A DNA stretch of 64,000 nucleotides from Lepus europaeus (Eukaryota > Chordata > Mammalia > Lagomorpha > Leporidae): positions 91,415,968 to 91,479,967 of the forward strand of contig NC_084838.1 of assembly GCF_033115175.1 (NCBI RefSeq). The letters are read 5' to 3'. The notes beneath the pieces are model-generated. The model saw only the letters and a list, made by a program, of their open reading frames with translations, was not told where the DNA came from and ran no database searches. The translations under genes were made by a program, and so were the position numbers. Each line of letters opens with the position of its first letter. Position 1 is the first letter of the stretch. Positions 46,918 through 59,554 of this stretch are shown one piece after another.

Positions 46918-47844
46918 AATGGAAAGAGAGGTCAGCCGACAGCGTGGGCCCACCTGGCCCCTCCTCCACACCATAACTGGGCTCAGCTTCCGCACTCTTA
47001 GCACCACCCACTTAGGACCTCGGGGACAAACCCTCCAAGAGCCGGACGGGACTCAAACCACAGCAGTGTCCCCGGCGACACATCCTCAGCCCGAGACTGC
47101 CCGGCCAGGACACCAGCAGCCTGGTCACAATTGTCCCCGCTGGCACAAAGGTGCCTCGGCGATCCTCGGGGCTGGGACAGGGTCCCTCTTTGGGCCTGTC
47201 CCCTTCCAGATGTTTGCAAGGAAGACAGCCACAGCCGCACACTCGCCTCTAACACACAGCCCGACGGACCCTGCTGTGGCCGCGAAGGCGCCTGACCGGG
47301 ACTGGGGAGCTGCTGGGCGTGGGCTGGCTCCTGGCCGCCCTCCACCATGCCCAAGGGCTGGTCCACCATGTGGCCCATGTCCTCCCTTGAGTCCAGCAGG
47401 GCCGGCCCCAGACAGCACTCGGAGAGGGGGTCCCCGGGCCGGCTGCACCGGCACCGCCTACACTTGGGGAGAAGTGCAGGCCTTGGCCACATGAGCTGGG
47501 GCCTCTGAGGGCTTCCCCCTGCCTGTCTGGTTTGAGAACCACAGGCCCAGCCGGACGCGGGGCACTAAAGGCCCCTCCAGCCCGCGGGCCTGCAGTGTCC
47601 CCTGGCATGGGGCTAGGGCTGAAGGTCACCAGCTGACCGCTGTCCGCTCCCTGCCACAGGGACTGGAGGGGTTGAGGCCTTGCCACAGGCTCTGAGGGCA
47701 TCTACAGGGGTCTCCCCTCCAGGAGCCGAGCGGGGCTGAGCTTCGGGTCTATGGTGGGCTGTGATCATCCAGGGGGGCAGCACAGGGCTTCCCCCAGCTT
47801 CCCCACAGACGTGAGGGCGCAGAGCGGACGCAGGAGGCCTTGGG

Positions 47845-47935
47845 TCAAGTCTCGGCTCTCACAGCCTCAGTTTCCCTGCCTGAGGAATGGGTATCACCAC
47901 CCCTCAGTGGGATGATTCTCACCAGGCCTGGCCAC
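47845..47935 (+). repeat. MIR-like fragment
   Basis: GTCTCGGCTCTCACAGCCTC, AGTTTCCCTGCCTGAGGAAT and GGGTATCACCACCCCTCA follow the MIR core. Confidence 0.6.
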
Positions 47936-48959
47936 AGTGTCCCTCAGCAGTGACTGCTCTTCCCATCTCAGCCTCTAGGGGGTGCTGCCACTACCTTGCA
48001 TTCTTTGAGAAAACCATTCGGACACTCCCACCATGGGAAAGTGGTCTGGGGGTGTCATGAGGGTCCCCGTGCACCACGCGGGGAGGGGCGTCTGTACAGA
48101 CAGAGAAGACCCCGGCAGCACCGGGGCCTTTGAGGAGGAGCCAGGGAGGCTTGGAGGAGACGAGCCTGGCCCTGGGCAGAGCGGGAGGGAGTGGGGGCTG
48201 CTGGCTGGGGTTGTGGCCTCCGCTGTCCAACACAGCTCCCAGGGGTCCCGCAGTGACTGTGCACTGAGCACCAGGGCCAGCACTGAGCACCCAGACCCTG
48301 CTTCACACGGGGGAGAGGCCCCTCCTCTCAGCCCCAGGGTGGGGCTGCCAGCCTGGCTGTCTCCCGGGACAGGTCAAGGCCAGCAGTGGAGGCCCAGCTC
48401 AGCCTGGACGGCTGGAGAGAAGGGGGCAGGTGCTGGCCCCCCTGTGATGTCTCTGTCACCAAGCCACAGGCCACCTGCCCCGTGGACACCTGGCCTCACT
48501 CCCGCACTCACTGGCCGGTGGCTTTGCGGCCACAGGCAGCGGTCACTGCTGGGGCCAAGAATAAGGAGGCCGGGCAGCCCTGTCATTAGTGGTTTGCTGA
48601 GCTCGGGCTGGGCCGAGGGACACCTGGGCACCGTGCCTGGAGGTCAGACAGGAGGGAGTGGCAGGGCCAGGCTCTGTGCGGAGGTCAACAGCCCTGGGGG
48701 CTCTGAAGTGGATTCCCTCCTCCCAGGCTGACCCTCACCAGGACACTGGCCTTGGGTGGGGAGCAGAGCACACACACATGTACACACACACGCGGTGCTG
48801 CCAGGCACCGACCCAGGCACAGAGGGCCCTCGCGGACGGGGCTGCCGTCAGGTGCCAGGAAGGAAGTGGCCCCGCGGAGACCAGGGACGGGACATTCAGG
48901 CAGAGGGACAGGGCACACAAGGACCCTGAGGTAGAAAACCGGATGCAGCAAAAAGAAGG

Positions 48960-49025
48960 GTAGGGGCTGGAGGGGAGAGAGGGGAGGAGGCAGTGGGGAG
49001 AGGAGAGGAGGGAAAGGCGGGGCAG
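48960..49025. repeat. G-rich polypurine stretch
   Basis: GTAGGGGCTGGAGGGGAGAG then GAGGAGAGGAGGGAAAGGCG; multiple G-runs. Confidence 0.85.
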
Positions 49026-51789
49026 GAGCCGGCCCAACCGCTGAGGTGTGCAGGGTCCAGGTCCAGAGTGAGAGTCTTCATAGATTTAAATCTGGCCAGC
49101 GACATCATCGGATTTACTTTTTCAAAATGGGATTGAGACCAGGGGGAAGTACTAGAAAATACCAAAATTACAACAGGCTCCAAACAGGATAGCTTCCCAG
49201 CTCTCGTCTTACATCTGAGAAGTCTCGGGGCACAGCCAGTTCTCCCAGGGTGCGGATTCAGCCTGTGTCCATCTTCATCTCCATGGGAGGCGCCCATGTC
49301 CAGAAAGTCTCCTCATTGCCCAGACCAGCTGCTGCAGCTCCAGCCATTACATCCAGTTTCCATCTAGTAGGAAGGAAGAACTAATAAAAAAGGCATACAT
49401 CCTCTGCTTAAGGTCCCTTCCCGATGCTGCACATACATCTTTCATCACCAGACGCAGCCACACGGTACACTTCGCTGCGTGGGAGACTAGGGAATGCAAC
49501 TCGGAATCCGGGAAGCCGTGGGTGGAGCTAAAAATACCAAGTCTGCGCTGAGGGGGAGGGGAGAACAGATAGCAGGGATGACTACTCTCCCTGCCGCTGC
49601 GTGGGGGCTGGGAGACACAGATGCCCACAAAGCAAGGTGGCATCAGCCACAGACTGGCCAGGCGAGAGATGGACACATAGACCAGTGCAGACAGACCAGA
49701 GGGTCAGGCTCAGCAGAGGGAGCCCGGAGCTGTCTCGATCCTCTGACCATGGTGCCCTGCAGCCAGCTGCCTTCATCCGTTCTATGGACAGCTGCAGAGC
49801 TGCACCCCTGCAGTGGACATCCACCTGCCCCCTGTGGCTCAGTGGTCTCCCAGGGCAGCTCCGCCTCCCTGCATGGCGGTGTGCATGTCCCTGTCTCTGC
49901 TCGATACCGTGAGGCCATCAGGTACCTGCACATCATCCGGTCACCTGGGCATCAACACACTCGACCAGCCATGTCCTTGCCTCCTGCTCCAGGAGCCCCC
50001 GCCACGGGGTCCCCGGGGCCAGCCGCCTTTCTTCTCCCCCTCTGGAAGTGGGGCGGCCACACTGCCTTCCCTGCTGCCCCACCTCCTCCCTCTGTGCACT
50101 GACTGGGTGACAGCTGTGGCCCCTGGGATCGCCTGCTGGAAACACAGACCCCCAGGCACCGCTGTCACCAGGAGACGGCTCTTAAGCTGAGCCACGCCTG
50201 GCCCTGGCTGTGCCACCCGCTCCCAGGAAGGTGCTGCCGCCCCAGGCCACCCTGGCGGCGGGCATGTGCCGGCAGCTGCAGCCTGGCAGAGCCCAGAGCT
50301 GTGCCTGCAAGCCGGCTGCCTCTCGCGGCTGGGCCACCTGGGGCGTGTGCCGCCTTGCCAGCCTCGCTCTCCCCTTCTGTGCCAGGGCGGGCCCCCCTGC
50401 TGGGCACGGCCGCTTCCCAAGGCTCCCCGGTGAGGGGAGCATGGAAGGCGTTCACCGCCGCTCTCCCAGGGCCAAGGTACCCCTGTGTCCTCGCAGTCAC
50501 GTGGGTGCCCCTGGGGCAGCAAGGGTGGGGAGGGGCCGGTCTCAGGGGCCCACCCTCGGAGCCTACAGAAGGCTCTGCTGCCTGTAGAGGCCTTGTCCAG
50601 GGGCGGGTCTGGGTGAGACCCTGGGGGACACATGGGCCTCCTCAGTGCCTGTGGTCTCTGGGCCACCAGGGCCCGATGCGCCCAGACCTCAGTCCTGAGC
50701 CTGCTGCGGCCTCTCCCCCGTCCACTCGGGGCCCATGCACGTCTTCATTCCATAGACAAGGAAGCTCAATCCAAGACAGGTGTGACCTCCATACATCGCC
50801 AGCCCCAGAGGAATCAGTGAGGGCCCTTTCATGGGGAGAGGTGTGTACAGAGCGTTCCCGGGGCCACAGAAGCAGCCGGAGGCCCGGCTACGGGCCCAGG
50901 CGCACACAGACACCAGGTGCGTGTCTGTGCACGTGCGTCTGTCTGCGTGCACACCAAGCCACTTCCTCCTCCGCATCGCTCCTGGGGACACCTCCCCCGG
51001 TCCTGTCCATGTGGACCCTCGGCGCATCTGACCATGGGGAACCTGGAAGCAGGTGCACGGCGGGACCCTGTGGGCACTGTCCCTTTAAGACATGTCCCGA
51101 ACCGGATCCAGCAGAGGGCATTGTGTGGAGAGCCCGGAGGTCTCTCTCGGGAACCACCCATTCATAGGCAAATGAGGATGACACAGCAGGCCTGGGAAGT
51201 CCCTCCTGCACCCTGGGGGGCAGCCCCAGCTCAGCTCCCACGTCACACAGCCGCAGCAGCCGGCGGGGAGGGGAGAGGTGCTGCCCCAGCCCCCGCAGGC
51301 GGCTGGCACAGAGCGGTTTGCATCCCAAGGCCGATTTCCCCACGTTAGGCAAGCCCTTCTCCCCCTCCTCCTCGTGGAAGCAGAGGAGAATGACCCACAC
51401 AGCAGCAGGGACTGTAGCGAGGCGGGGACTGGCGTCCACGGCCCTCCCACCCAGTGCCCACGCTGCCCCCAGGGAGGACATTCATGTGGGCAGTGCCGAC
51501 ACCTGCAGCTCTGGATCTCCCGCTGCCCACGGACAAGCAGAGGGACCCAGGTCAGCTGAGAACGGCAACCACCACTATCATCCACACACCTGAGACACCC
51601 CCCCCAGCCAGCGCCAGGGCGGGGCCAGCCTCTCCCATCCTCAGTTCCGCGGGGTTGGGGGGTTGGGGGCTTGGCTGAGCTGTCCTGCCTTGCCTCTCCC
51701 CGCCATGGAGGCCTGCAGGGCAGAGCTGTGGGCTTCCAGGGCAGCCCGCACACTCAGCCCCCAGGTGGGTACAAGGCTGAAGAACGAGC

Positions 51790-52069
51790 AGCTGGGAGAG
51801 AGAAACGGATCTTCCATCCGCTGGTTCACTCCCCAAATGGCCACAACAGCTAGAGCTATGCCAACCTGAAGCCAGGAGCCTGGAGCTTCTTCCAGGTCTC
51901 CCACGTGGATGCAGGAGCCCAAATGCTTGGGCCATCTTCTACTGTTTTTCCAGGCATATTAGCAGGGAGCCGCATCAGAAGTGGAGCAGCTGGGACTCAA
52001 ACAGTCACCCATATAGAATGCTGGCGCTACAGGTGGTGGCTTTACCCGACATGCCATAGTGCTGGCCCT
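51790..52069 (-). mobile_element. C-SINE, tail lost
   Basis: Starts at GGGAGAGAGAAACGGATCTT rather than the A-tail, then near consensus to ACATGCCATAGTGCTGGCCC. It is the last C-SINE before NINJ1; the next lies at 63.7 kb. Confidence 0.86.
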
Positions 52070-53039
52070 GTGACCTGCATTTTCTGGGCCTTTGGTTTCT
52101 CTTACAAATCTAGCCCCCTCCCCAGCAGGCACGAGGTATGGGGGGGCACAGCCAGCCCACCTGGATGAGGTCAACCCCACCTGAGGGAACCTCCACCAAT
52201 GAGGATCAGGAAGACAGGTGCAATGCTCCCCCAGTTCTGACTGTGACTTCCCTCCGGGCCTCTGGCTGGTGTGCCTCAGTTTCCCCCCCTCAGTGGTCCT
52301 GCGGTGCTGGCTGATGTGCCCCTCGCTGGTCCCCATGGTGCCTGTGGTGGTGACCCAGGTGTCACACTCAACCTGTCTGCACTGCCGTTTGTAGATCAGA
52401 CTCCCAAGGCCTTGACCAAAGCCGAGGGCACAGACAGGGAGCTTAAGCCATCTGCTCGAGCCCACGTGGCTACAGGGCGGCACAGTCCTGGAGGCAGGAA
52501 CGGGATGGGGCGGGGGTGGGGGGGAGAATGCACAAGTCAGCGGTGCAGAGGAGTGTCTGGGGTGAGGCCAGGGCCCCGAAGGGAAGGGCACGGCCTGCAG
52601 CCTTTACCCCAAGCTCTTGCAGCCCCTGGAAGACAGTGTTCCCGGCCCTCCCCATCCCACCTGGCTTCCCACGGTGCGAGAGGCCCCAGGGACATCCTGG
52701 GCAACAAGGGCCCATTGAGCCCAGGGCTGGACGAGCCAATCTGCTCTACCCCCACCCCCAAGGCGTCATGCCCAGGGGCTGGCACCAAGGGGAGCCCAGC
52801 CCTGCGGCTGCTCCACAAGATAGGGGGAACAGGAAAACCAAGGTTCAGAGGGCGCCAAGCCAGCACACAAGCGGCCCAGGCACAAGGTGCCCAGATGGAC
52901 CCCTGACCCTCGCCTGGGCGCGGTGCAGGACAGGCCTGCGCCCCCCCGGGTGAGCCCCCACCAGGGAAAAACTCAGTAAGAACAGAGCCCCCTCAGACAG
53001 TCCCTGGAGCCCCTTTGTAGACAACAGTGTAGGCGGCGG
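52070..53039. other. upstream flank of NINJ1
   Basis: No repeat besides a weak MIR-like word near 52285; leads into the NINJ1 CpG island. Confidence 0.55.
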
Positions 53040-53720
53040 GGGCTCAGCGGGGGCCTGGCTTGCTCACCGCGCAGCCAGGATCCGGAGGGCCCGCAGCGGC
53101 CTGGGGGGGCGTCCTGGCCCATGCACCCCCTCCTAGCACCAGGCCTCCAGGCCCCAGCCCGCCCCTGCGGAGGCGGAGGCGGAGTCTGGGGGCGGGCCGG
53201 GGCGGGCCGCGGGGCGGGCCGGGCGCGCAGCCGGGACCCAAGGCGGAGGCGCGGACGCGCTCAGGCCGGAACAGGCGGCCCAGCGGCCGCATCATGGACT
53301 CGGGCCCCGAGGAGTATGAGCTCAACGGCGACCCGCGACCTGGCTCGCCCGATGCCTCGGTAAGACCCCCGCGGTGTCGGGACCCCCACCCCGGCCAGCC
53401 TTACGGGCACCTGTGCGAGCCTCACCCCGAGCGCGGGTGGGGGCGCTGCACCGAGTTCCGCGCGCCCCGTCGGGGACCAGCGGGGCTCGGGCGCTGGCGC
53501 GGGGCTCCCCAGCTCTGCGGCGCGCTGCCCCAGCTGCCCCCCTCCCGCGCCGACTCCAGCCGCCGTCTCCTGCGCGCCCGCGGTGGGCAGAGCGGAGCCA
53601 CAGCGTGTGGCTGCAGGCCAGCAGCGGACAGACGGCGACGTCACCCAGGGACCGCACGGTCCGTGCCGCCTTGTGGGGAACTGGGGCTCCGCGGCGCTCG
53701 GCGTCTGCCTGCGAGAAACA
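53040..53720 (+). promoter_or_regulatory. CpG island and TATA-less promoter region of NINJ1
   Basis: A sharp rise in CpG density surrounds NINJ1 exon 1. Three close GC boxes of the form GGGCGGGCC lie at about 53189-53220, roughly 75-105 bases before the ATG. No TATA box is visible. This is the usual layout of a housekeeping or inducible CpG-island promoter with Sp1-type sites. The start of transcription probably falls between about 53190 and 53270, leaving a short leader. Confidence 0.75.
53294..53359 (+). CDS. NINJ1: NINJ1 coding exon 1
   Basis: Encodes residues 1-22 of ninjurin-1: MDSGPEEYELNG, then DPRPGSPDAS. This is the acidic, disordered extracellular N-terminus that precedes the adhesion motif. 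The ATG has A at -3 and G at +4, a strong start. The exon ends in phase 0 at TCG|GTAAGA (donor at 53360-53361). Compared with the human protein as I recall it (152 residues), this N-terminus is three residues shorter in the Pro/Gly-rich linker, giving a predicted 149-residue protein. The next coding exon lies 6.2 kb downstream. Confidence 0.93.
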
Positions 53721-54984
53721 GCCCTCACACCTCCGGGCTGTCCACCCACAGGCCCGGCGGGGCCTGTCCTGAGCCTGCCCTGGCTGGCCTCGGGGTGCTG
53801 TGGGCTCTCGCAGGCCTGGCAGTGGCCCCTGCCCCCCATGTTAGAATTGGGGCACCTCCTCCTGTCCCCTACGGGTCCTGGGTCCGCAGGCTCCATCCCA
53901 GGACCCAGCCGTTCTGAGGGCTTGGCATGGCCCTCTGGCTGTTGACTTTGGACATTCTTTCCTTTTCCCACCCAGGGGTGGGGGTGGGGACTGGCAGCCC
54001 TCTGGGATTTTCCTGGCGGCCTAGGTTCTATGGGCGAGACTGTCCAGGTGTTGGCCTGAGGGCCTCCTCTGGCGAGGTGGAGACAGGCCATGTCCGGTGG
54101 AAGGACCTCCAGAGGCACGGTGGCCCTGGGTTTTTGCACAGACGCCTGTCACCTGGTTAGACACGAGGACAAGCCATCGCCCGGAGAGACTCAGCCAAGG
54201 GAGACCCCAGGGACGCGGCTCTGCCTGTTGTGTGAGCACTTTGGAGCAGGGGGCACCCCGCTGTGCATGCTCAGGGAGGTTGCTTCACCTTTCTGAGCCT
54301 TCTATAAGGCCGACTTAGAGACAAGAAATGACCCCAGGGCAATGGGGCAGGCAGATCAGGTACCAAGTGGGCAGGTACCTTGGAACCTGGTTTGAAAGGA
54401 GGGTGCCAGCCCAACCTTTGACCTAGCCCAGCTGTGCCCTGTACTCAGCACTGTCTCGCCTCACCTGGACAGGCAGCAGGGTGGGCTGTGTTTCCAGGGT
54501 CTGGGCACGTCTCGGGCCAGGGGAGATGGGGGGGTGTGTGTCACTGTCTTGACTCGGGGACCAGAGGAAGGGTGATGCAGCCCTGTCCTCCCCACCTGCA
54601 GCCCCCGACCGGGTAGAGGAGCAAAGGCAGAAGTGTTGGATCCCCAAGGGGCTGCTGTGGGGGTCCGTGGAAGGGCATCCGAGCAGAGGGAACAGTAGGA
54701 GCAAAGGCCCCGAGGCAGCCTGCAGACCCACACGGGGTGGGTTGGGAGAGATGGGAGGCCAGGTAGGATGGGAGAGGCCATGCAGGCCCCAACACTGGGG
54801 ACAGGAGCCGGCCTAAGGCACACCCCCCTGGAGCGGGGGAGTCTCTGGTCCCAGGCAGAGGCTCCCCTGGGAGGCTGCCAGTCTCTGAGGCCACTCTGCC
54901 TCCCCCGGCTGCTCTGTGCCCTCCGTCCCCTTCCTACCTGAGTGCCCTGCCTCGTTCCCTGGGCACGTCCAGCCGGCACTGTGT

Positions 54985-55040
54985 GCCTCAGTTTCTCCCC
55001 CGGGAAATGGGATTGTTAGCAGCACTTCCCGGCAGAGGGT
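54985..55040 (+). repeat. MIR-like fragment in NINJ1 intron 1
   Basis: TGCCTCAGTTTCTCCCCCGG then GAAATGGGATTGTTAGCAGC. Confidence 0.5.
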
Positions 55041-56844
55041 CAGGGTGAGGGCTGACGGCTGGTGGACAGAGTGCTCGGAGCAATGCCGGGCAGGTGACAA
55101 TGACATCATTGTAACTGACCGGCTGCACGGAGACCGTCTCCCCTGGTGACGCCAGCAGAGGTTCAGAAAGGGCCCTGCTCTTCCCAGAGTGGGGCCCGGA
55201 GCGGGGGCTCCGCTTCCTGTTCTGCAAGACGAGGCCCCGTGCTCACCTGGCCGAGGCCCAGAAAGAGCTGCACCTGTGCCTCCTCAGCCTCGGGACCCAG
55301 CTGAGCCCTGTCAGCTGGAAGCGGCAGGAAGCCCCCACCCCCACAACACCTGCCCTCTGCCGGCTGCCGGGCCCAGGGATTGAGCCAGTGTGTGCCCGGC
55401 AGCACCGCAGTGGTAAACATCAATTTTGCTTGGAAATGGTCCACGGCGGGGTCATGCTCCGGGCATCTCCAGGCACTGGGAACAGTTATATGTGGGGCCG
55501 TACAGCGGAAGCTACCCAGCACGGGCTGGGGACACAGCCCTCTGGCGCCGGCTCCGCTCCCCCACCCCTAACAGCCCCCTGGGACGAGGGTCCTGGGGAG
55601 GAGAGAGTGCCGTCCTGTGCGCTGGCCGGCTGGCCATGCGGGCCCGCAGCTGCCAGGAGTTTTCCTGTTTTCCTCACTTCTGCTTTCCTGGCACGGCCTG
55701 CAGCTGGCGGGGTCTTGGCCAAGTTCTGAAGTTGACCTTGTCGTGGACTTGAGGTCCCTCCCGACCAGTGCTGAGCCGGTCGGAAGTGGGTCTGCCCAGC
55801 TCAGCCCTGCCCCCTCCCGTGCTTCCTGCTGTCTGGCTGCAGCTTCCTGCCAGGCACACAGTCCCCGAGCCGGGAGGGGCTTGGGGGGCTGCCTTCCAGG
55901 TGGCTGGGAAGGAGGGGAGGTAGTGACGGCACGGGACTCAGAGGGGTGGGCCCCAGAGCCCCCCACCCCGGCCCAGCTGTGTGTGACCCCCAACAGGTGG
56001 CTTCAGCAGAGTCGAGTCTGGGGCTGGGCTCATGCCCCCGTGTGCCCGGGCCCTGGGCAGGTCTTGGCCCAGGTGGTAGCTGAGGGGCTCAGTTCTCAGT
56101 CCCCCAGCTTCTGGTGGACGCCGAGGGCCAGGGCCCCTGCGCAGGCTGTGCTGCAATCAGAGGCCACGGCACCAGTGGCTTATGGCCGAACTGGGTTCCA
56201 CAGGCCTGCTCAGACCCTCTCCTGTCCCCGTGCCCCTCCCACCTGAACTGGGGGTGCTCAGTAGGTGGCCCTGGGACACATGACCGGGACCCCAGCCACT
56301 GAGACAGATTGTCCGTGGTCGCAGGGACTGTGGGCCCTGCCGACTCCCCACCAAGGCCCCTCGGCACCCAGAGGGAAGACCCAGCCCGCCGCACTCCTGG
56401 CTGTTGCTCAAGTTCGGGAGAAGTCCTGCTGGCCCTGGTGAACATTAACCAGGGTCTGTGCTCGCTGTAGCACCCAGGCCACGGGACAGGTCTTGGCCAG
56501 GCTCTGTTCCCGGCAGTGGGTCAGGCCCATGGGGCTCCCTGACCTGTGCGGACAGGGCCCCTGGCCACACTCCCTGGGACTCACCTGTGCAGAGGTCACC
56601 TTCGGGCTCCAAGGCCCAGGGTACCCCAGGAGGCCTGGAGTGCAGCCCCCTCCCCGCCTGCATGGGTCTCACGAACTGTACCGTCCTGGGACAGCCCTGG
56701 GGTTTAGGGCACACAGCCCTGGGCTCGATTTCTGGCCTGCTCCTTCCTCAAGGTCCCCTAGGTTGGTACCCTCTGAGGCCTGTAGGATGGAGAGTTAACA
56801 CCCAACACTCAGCGGATGGGTGGGTTTCCCACAGGGGGTCCTTG

Positions 56845-56950
56845 ATGTACAGATGGGGGGACTGAGGTAGCAGAAGGGCCAAGGCCAGGCTGTGGGGAGC
56901 TGGGGCTGACCCCGTGCAGAGGCCTGCAGCCCGGCTGCCCTCCTTATCGT
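56845..56950 (-). repeat. MIR-like fragment in NINJ1 intron 1
   Basis: ATGTACAGATGGGGGGACTG and AGGTAGCAGAAGGGCCAAGG resemble the reverse-complement MIR core. Confidence 0.45.
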
Positions 56951-57159
56951 GGTGCAGGTTGACCAGGAAGCAGATGGCCAAAGGACTGGAAGCAGCCTCA
57001 CCATGAGGGGCCCTGGGGCTCTGAGCCACCCGGGTGCCTGCCTCCCACCCCAACCAGTGGCACACGTGGGAGACTGAGGCCACTCTGCTGAGCCGGAGCA
57101 GGGACTCTGAGAGCTCAGGCCCCTCCCCCGGCCCACCTCCACTGACCCTTGTGGAGAGG

Positions 57160-57245
57160 TGTCACTCACAGGCCCCTGAGCCCCGGGGCCCAGGTTCAAA
57201 TCCCGGCGCAGCCCTCCGTTGCTGTGTGGCTCTGAATTAGGTAGC
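57160..57245 (+). repeat. MIR-like fragment in NINJ1 intron 1
   Basis: CCCAGGTTCAAATCCCGGCG and GCTGTGTGGCTCTGAATTAG match the tRNA-related part of MIR. Confidence 0.55.
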
Positions 57246-57484
57246 CCCCGCACTAAAGCCCAGTCTACCCACCTGGCATGAGGACAGCAGGCTCTGTGGC
57301 TGGGGGAGCTGAGAGCTGGGGCCGTGCTGCTGACGGTGCGCGTTCACACATCCGAGCGCTCCCTGAGACCAGGAGCACGAGGTTGACCAAGATCCCATGA
57401 CTGTAAGGTCCTTAAGTGGTTCAGAGGAGCCTAGAAGAAAAAGGAATTCTCCCTCTTGCCAGAGGGCACCACAGTTAGCCTGGG

Positions 57485-57975
57485 CACGCGTGTGCTTATG
57501 TGAACGTCTTGGGTGCCTGCATCATGTGCATATGTATGTGTTGTAGGTGATTGTGCGCCTGTGTGTTACTGCACGTGTGCACACAAGAGTGTGTGTGGTG
57601 TAATTACACACATATGTATGTGCAGCACAGTGTGCACGCTTACATGTGAATAAGTCTTATATGTGTTTCTGGGTTTGCACATGCATGTGACTGTGTATGC
57701 GCATGTACCTATAGGCACATGTATGTGTGTCCTGCAAGTGCACCTAGATGTGTGCATGCGCATTGAATTTGTGCATGCCTGTGTTTGTGTACACTTGTGT
57801 GCTATGTCTGTATGTGTGCCTTGCATGTCTGAGCCATGTATGCATGTGTGTATTTTATGTTGTGTGTGGTTCTGTGGGTGCACGTGTATGAAGATGTGGT
57901 TGGGCACAAGTGTTTGCATGCATGTATCCGCATGTGTGCATATGTGTCCAGGAGCCCATGTGTAGACATGTACGT
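57485..57975. repeat. long degenerate TG/CA-rich tract in NINJ1 intron 1
   Basis: Nearly 500 bases dominated by GTGTGCATG-like alternating purine-pyrimidine words (for example GTGCATGCGCATTG, GTTTGCATGCATGTAT). It is strongly degenerate, with no fixed unit length. Confidence 0.9.
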
Positions 57976-58403
57976 GCCTCCTCAGAGGGTGGGAACTCCT
58001 CAGAGGGCCAGCACCTGTCTGTTTTCCCTTACTGTTAGGCTGGGGTCTGGATGGGCCTTAGGGTGGCCTCGAGGAAGGGCGCTTTGTTCTGATTTATGCA
58101 AGTAGGAGCATGTGCCCACTGCGGCCCAGCAGCCCCTGGACGCCCAGGGCTCAGCGTGCCGAGGCACCGCCAGCCAAGGGCTCGGTGGGCACACAGCAGG
58201 AGCTGTCCTGGGGCCGGGGCACAGGCTCCTAGGTGGGACAGAGCCTGGTGTTGTCAGGTCCCAAAGCTTCCCTACTGCAGCTGACACTGGAGGCAGGCTG
58301 TGGCAGTGTCCGGCCTGGGTGCAGGTGGCAGAGCCCACCGCCTTTCCTCCTGGGCCGTGACTTCACATGAACCTGAAGCTTCAAACCACACACATTACAG
58401 CCA

Positions 58404-58459
58404 AGCCCCTGCCCCTGCCCCGCCCCTATCCCCGCCCCTGCCCCTGCCCCTGCCCCTGG
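58404..58459. repeat. CCCCTG/CCCCGC hexamer repeat in NINJ1 intron 1
   Basis: Nine or so C4-runs separated by TG, G or TAT. The minus strand carries many G4-runs, the composition of a G-quadruplex former. Confidence 0.88.
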
Positions 58460-59554
58460 TGCGCCTGCAGCAGCCGCCCCTGGTGTTTTCCTTGTGAGTA
58501 TTTGTGGCCTGAGCGGGTCTGCCCCTCCCTGCATCTTTCATGAATCTGGAAACAAGAGCCCCTGGAGCAGCCCCAAGAGGCCGGCTGTGCCCTGGGCCCC
58601 AGACACTGCCTGCAATGCGACCAGCGTCCCAGGTGGCTTCGGTTCAGGGTCTGCCACCTGGGCATCTCTGCATGGGGGGGCTAGGATGAGGGGCAGTGAT
58701 TTATCCTGGGAGACTGGGGAGGGGCATGATGGTGCAGCTTGAGGGGGGCCGAGTGGTTTGCTCACAAGAGACGCTGGGTGCTTGGAGTCGCCTTGCCACG
58801 AACCGGGCAGGAGAGACAGCTGTGTCCTGCCAGGGGAAGTCTTCGGAGGCTCCCTGGAGGCTGTGGCGGGCAGCAGGGCTTCGGAGCCTGAGGGTATCTG
58901 GGGCAGGGGGACCAGCAAGGCCCCTCCTGGCCGGCTGGGCCGGTGAGCTGGGAGGTGATGTGGAAACTGGCCTGCAGCGCTGGGCGGAGGCTCGGACCGG
59001 CCCCAAGGGCAGGCGCCAGCTTGGGGCCGAGAGAAGAAATCGGTACTTGTGTGCCCGCGTTACTTCTCTGAAGATGGAGGAGCTACGCCCAGCTGTGCAG
59101 TCCGCCCAGGCCTCCTCTGAGCGTCTGCCAGGTGGTAGGGGACACGGCAAGGTGCCCAGGTGCCCGCCGAGGCTCTGGGGGCTGCTGGCCCAGCAGCCCG
59201 AGGACAGGAAGTAGCTGGGGCGGGGCAGCCGGGAAGAGCTGGTTTGAGCACGGCTAGTGTTAGGAGGGATCCGGCAGTTCCCTTCCAGCCGCTGCCCAGG
59301 AGCCCAGATCCTGAGGGGAGGGGAGGCCCTCCCCCGCAGCAGGAGGGCAGCCCCCCCCCCACTGCCCAGTGGAAAACTGGAGCACGCGCCCTGATCCTGC
59401 TGTGTCTCCTGTCTCTCCAGAACATCATTCTAGGGGTCTATAGAGCCAGCACCTTCTCTCCTTACAGCAGTGAGCACTTAACCCGGGTGGGGGCACAGGA
59501 GCCCTCCCCTGCCCCGCCCACTGACTGCCCCTGTCCCCGTCCCTGTCCCCGCAG

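Larger units (their letters stand above)
46918..51789. other. SINE-free intergenic stretch
   Basis: Almost 4.9 kb with no C-SINE, only a MIR trace, a short CA repeat near 48.78 kb and a polypurine run. No exon recognised. Confidence 0.55.
53360..59554 (+). other. NINJ1: NINJ1 intron 1
   Basis: A GTAAGA...CCCCGCAG intron of 6195 bases. It holds no C-SINE at all, only weak MIR traces near 55.0, 56.9 and 57.2 kb, a long degenerate TG-rich tract (57.48-57.97 kb) and a CCCCTG repeat (58.4 kb). Frames open across it do not resemble known proteins. Confidence 0.85.

Noticed and set aside
53060..53917. A 285-codon frame running through NINJ1 exon 1 and into its intron
   Set aside because: It contains the NINJ1 start in frame but continues past a good donor into unrelated CpG-island sequence; only the first 22 codons from the internal ATG match ninjurin-1.
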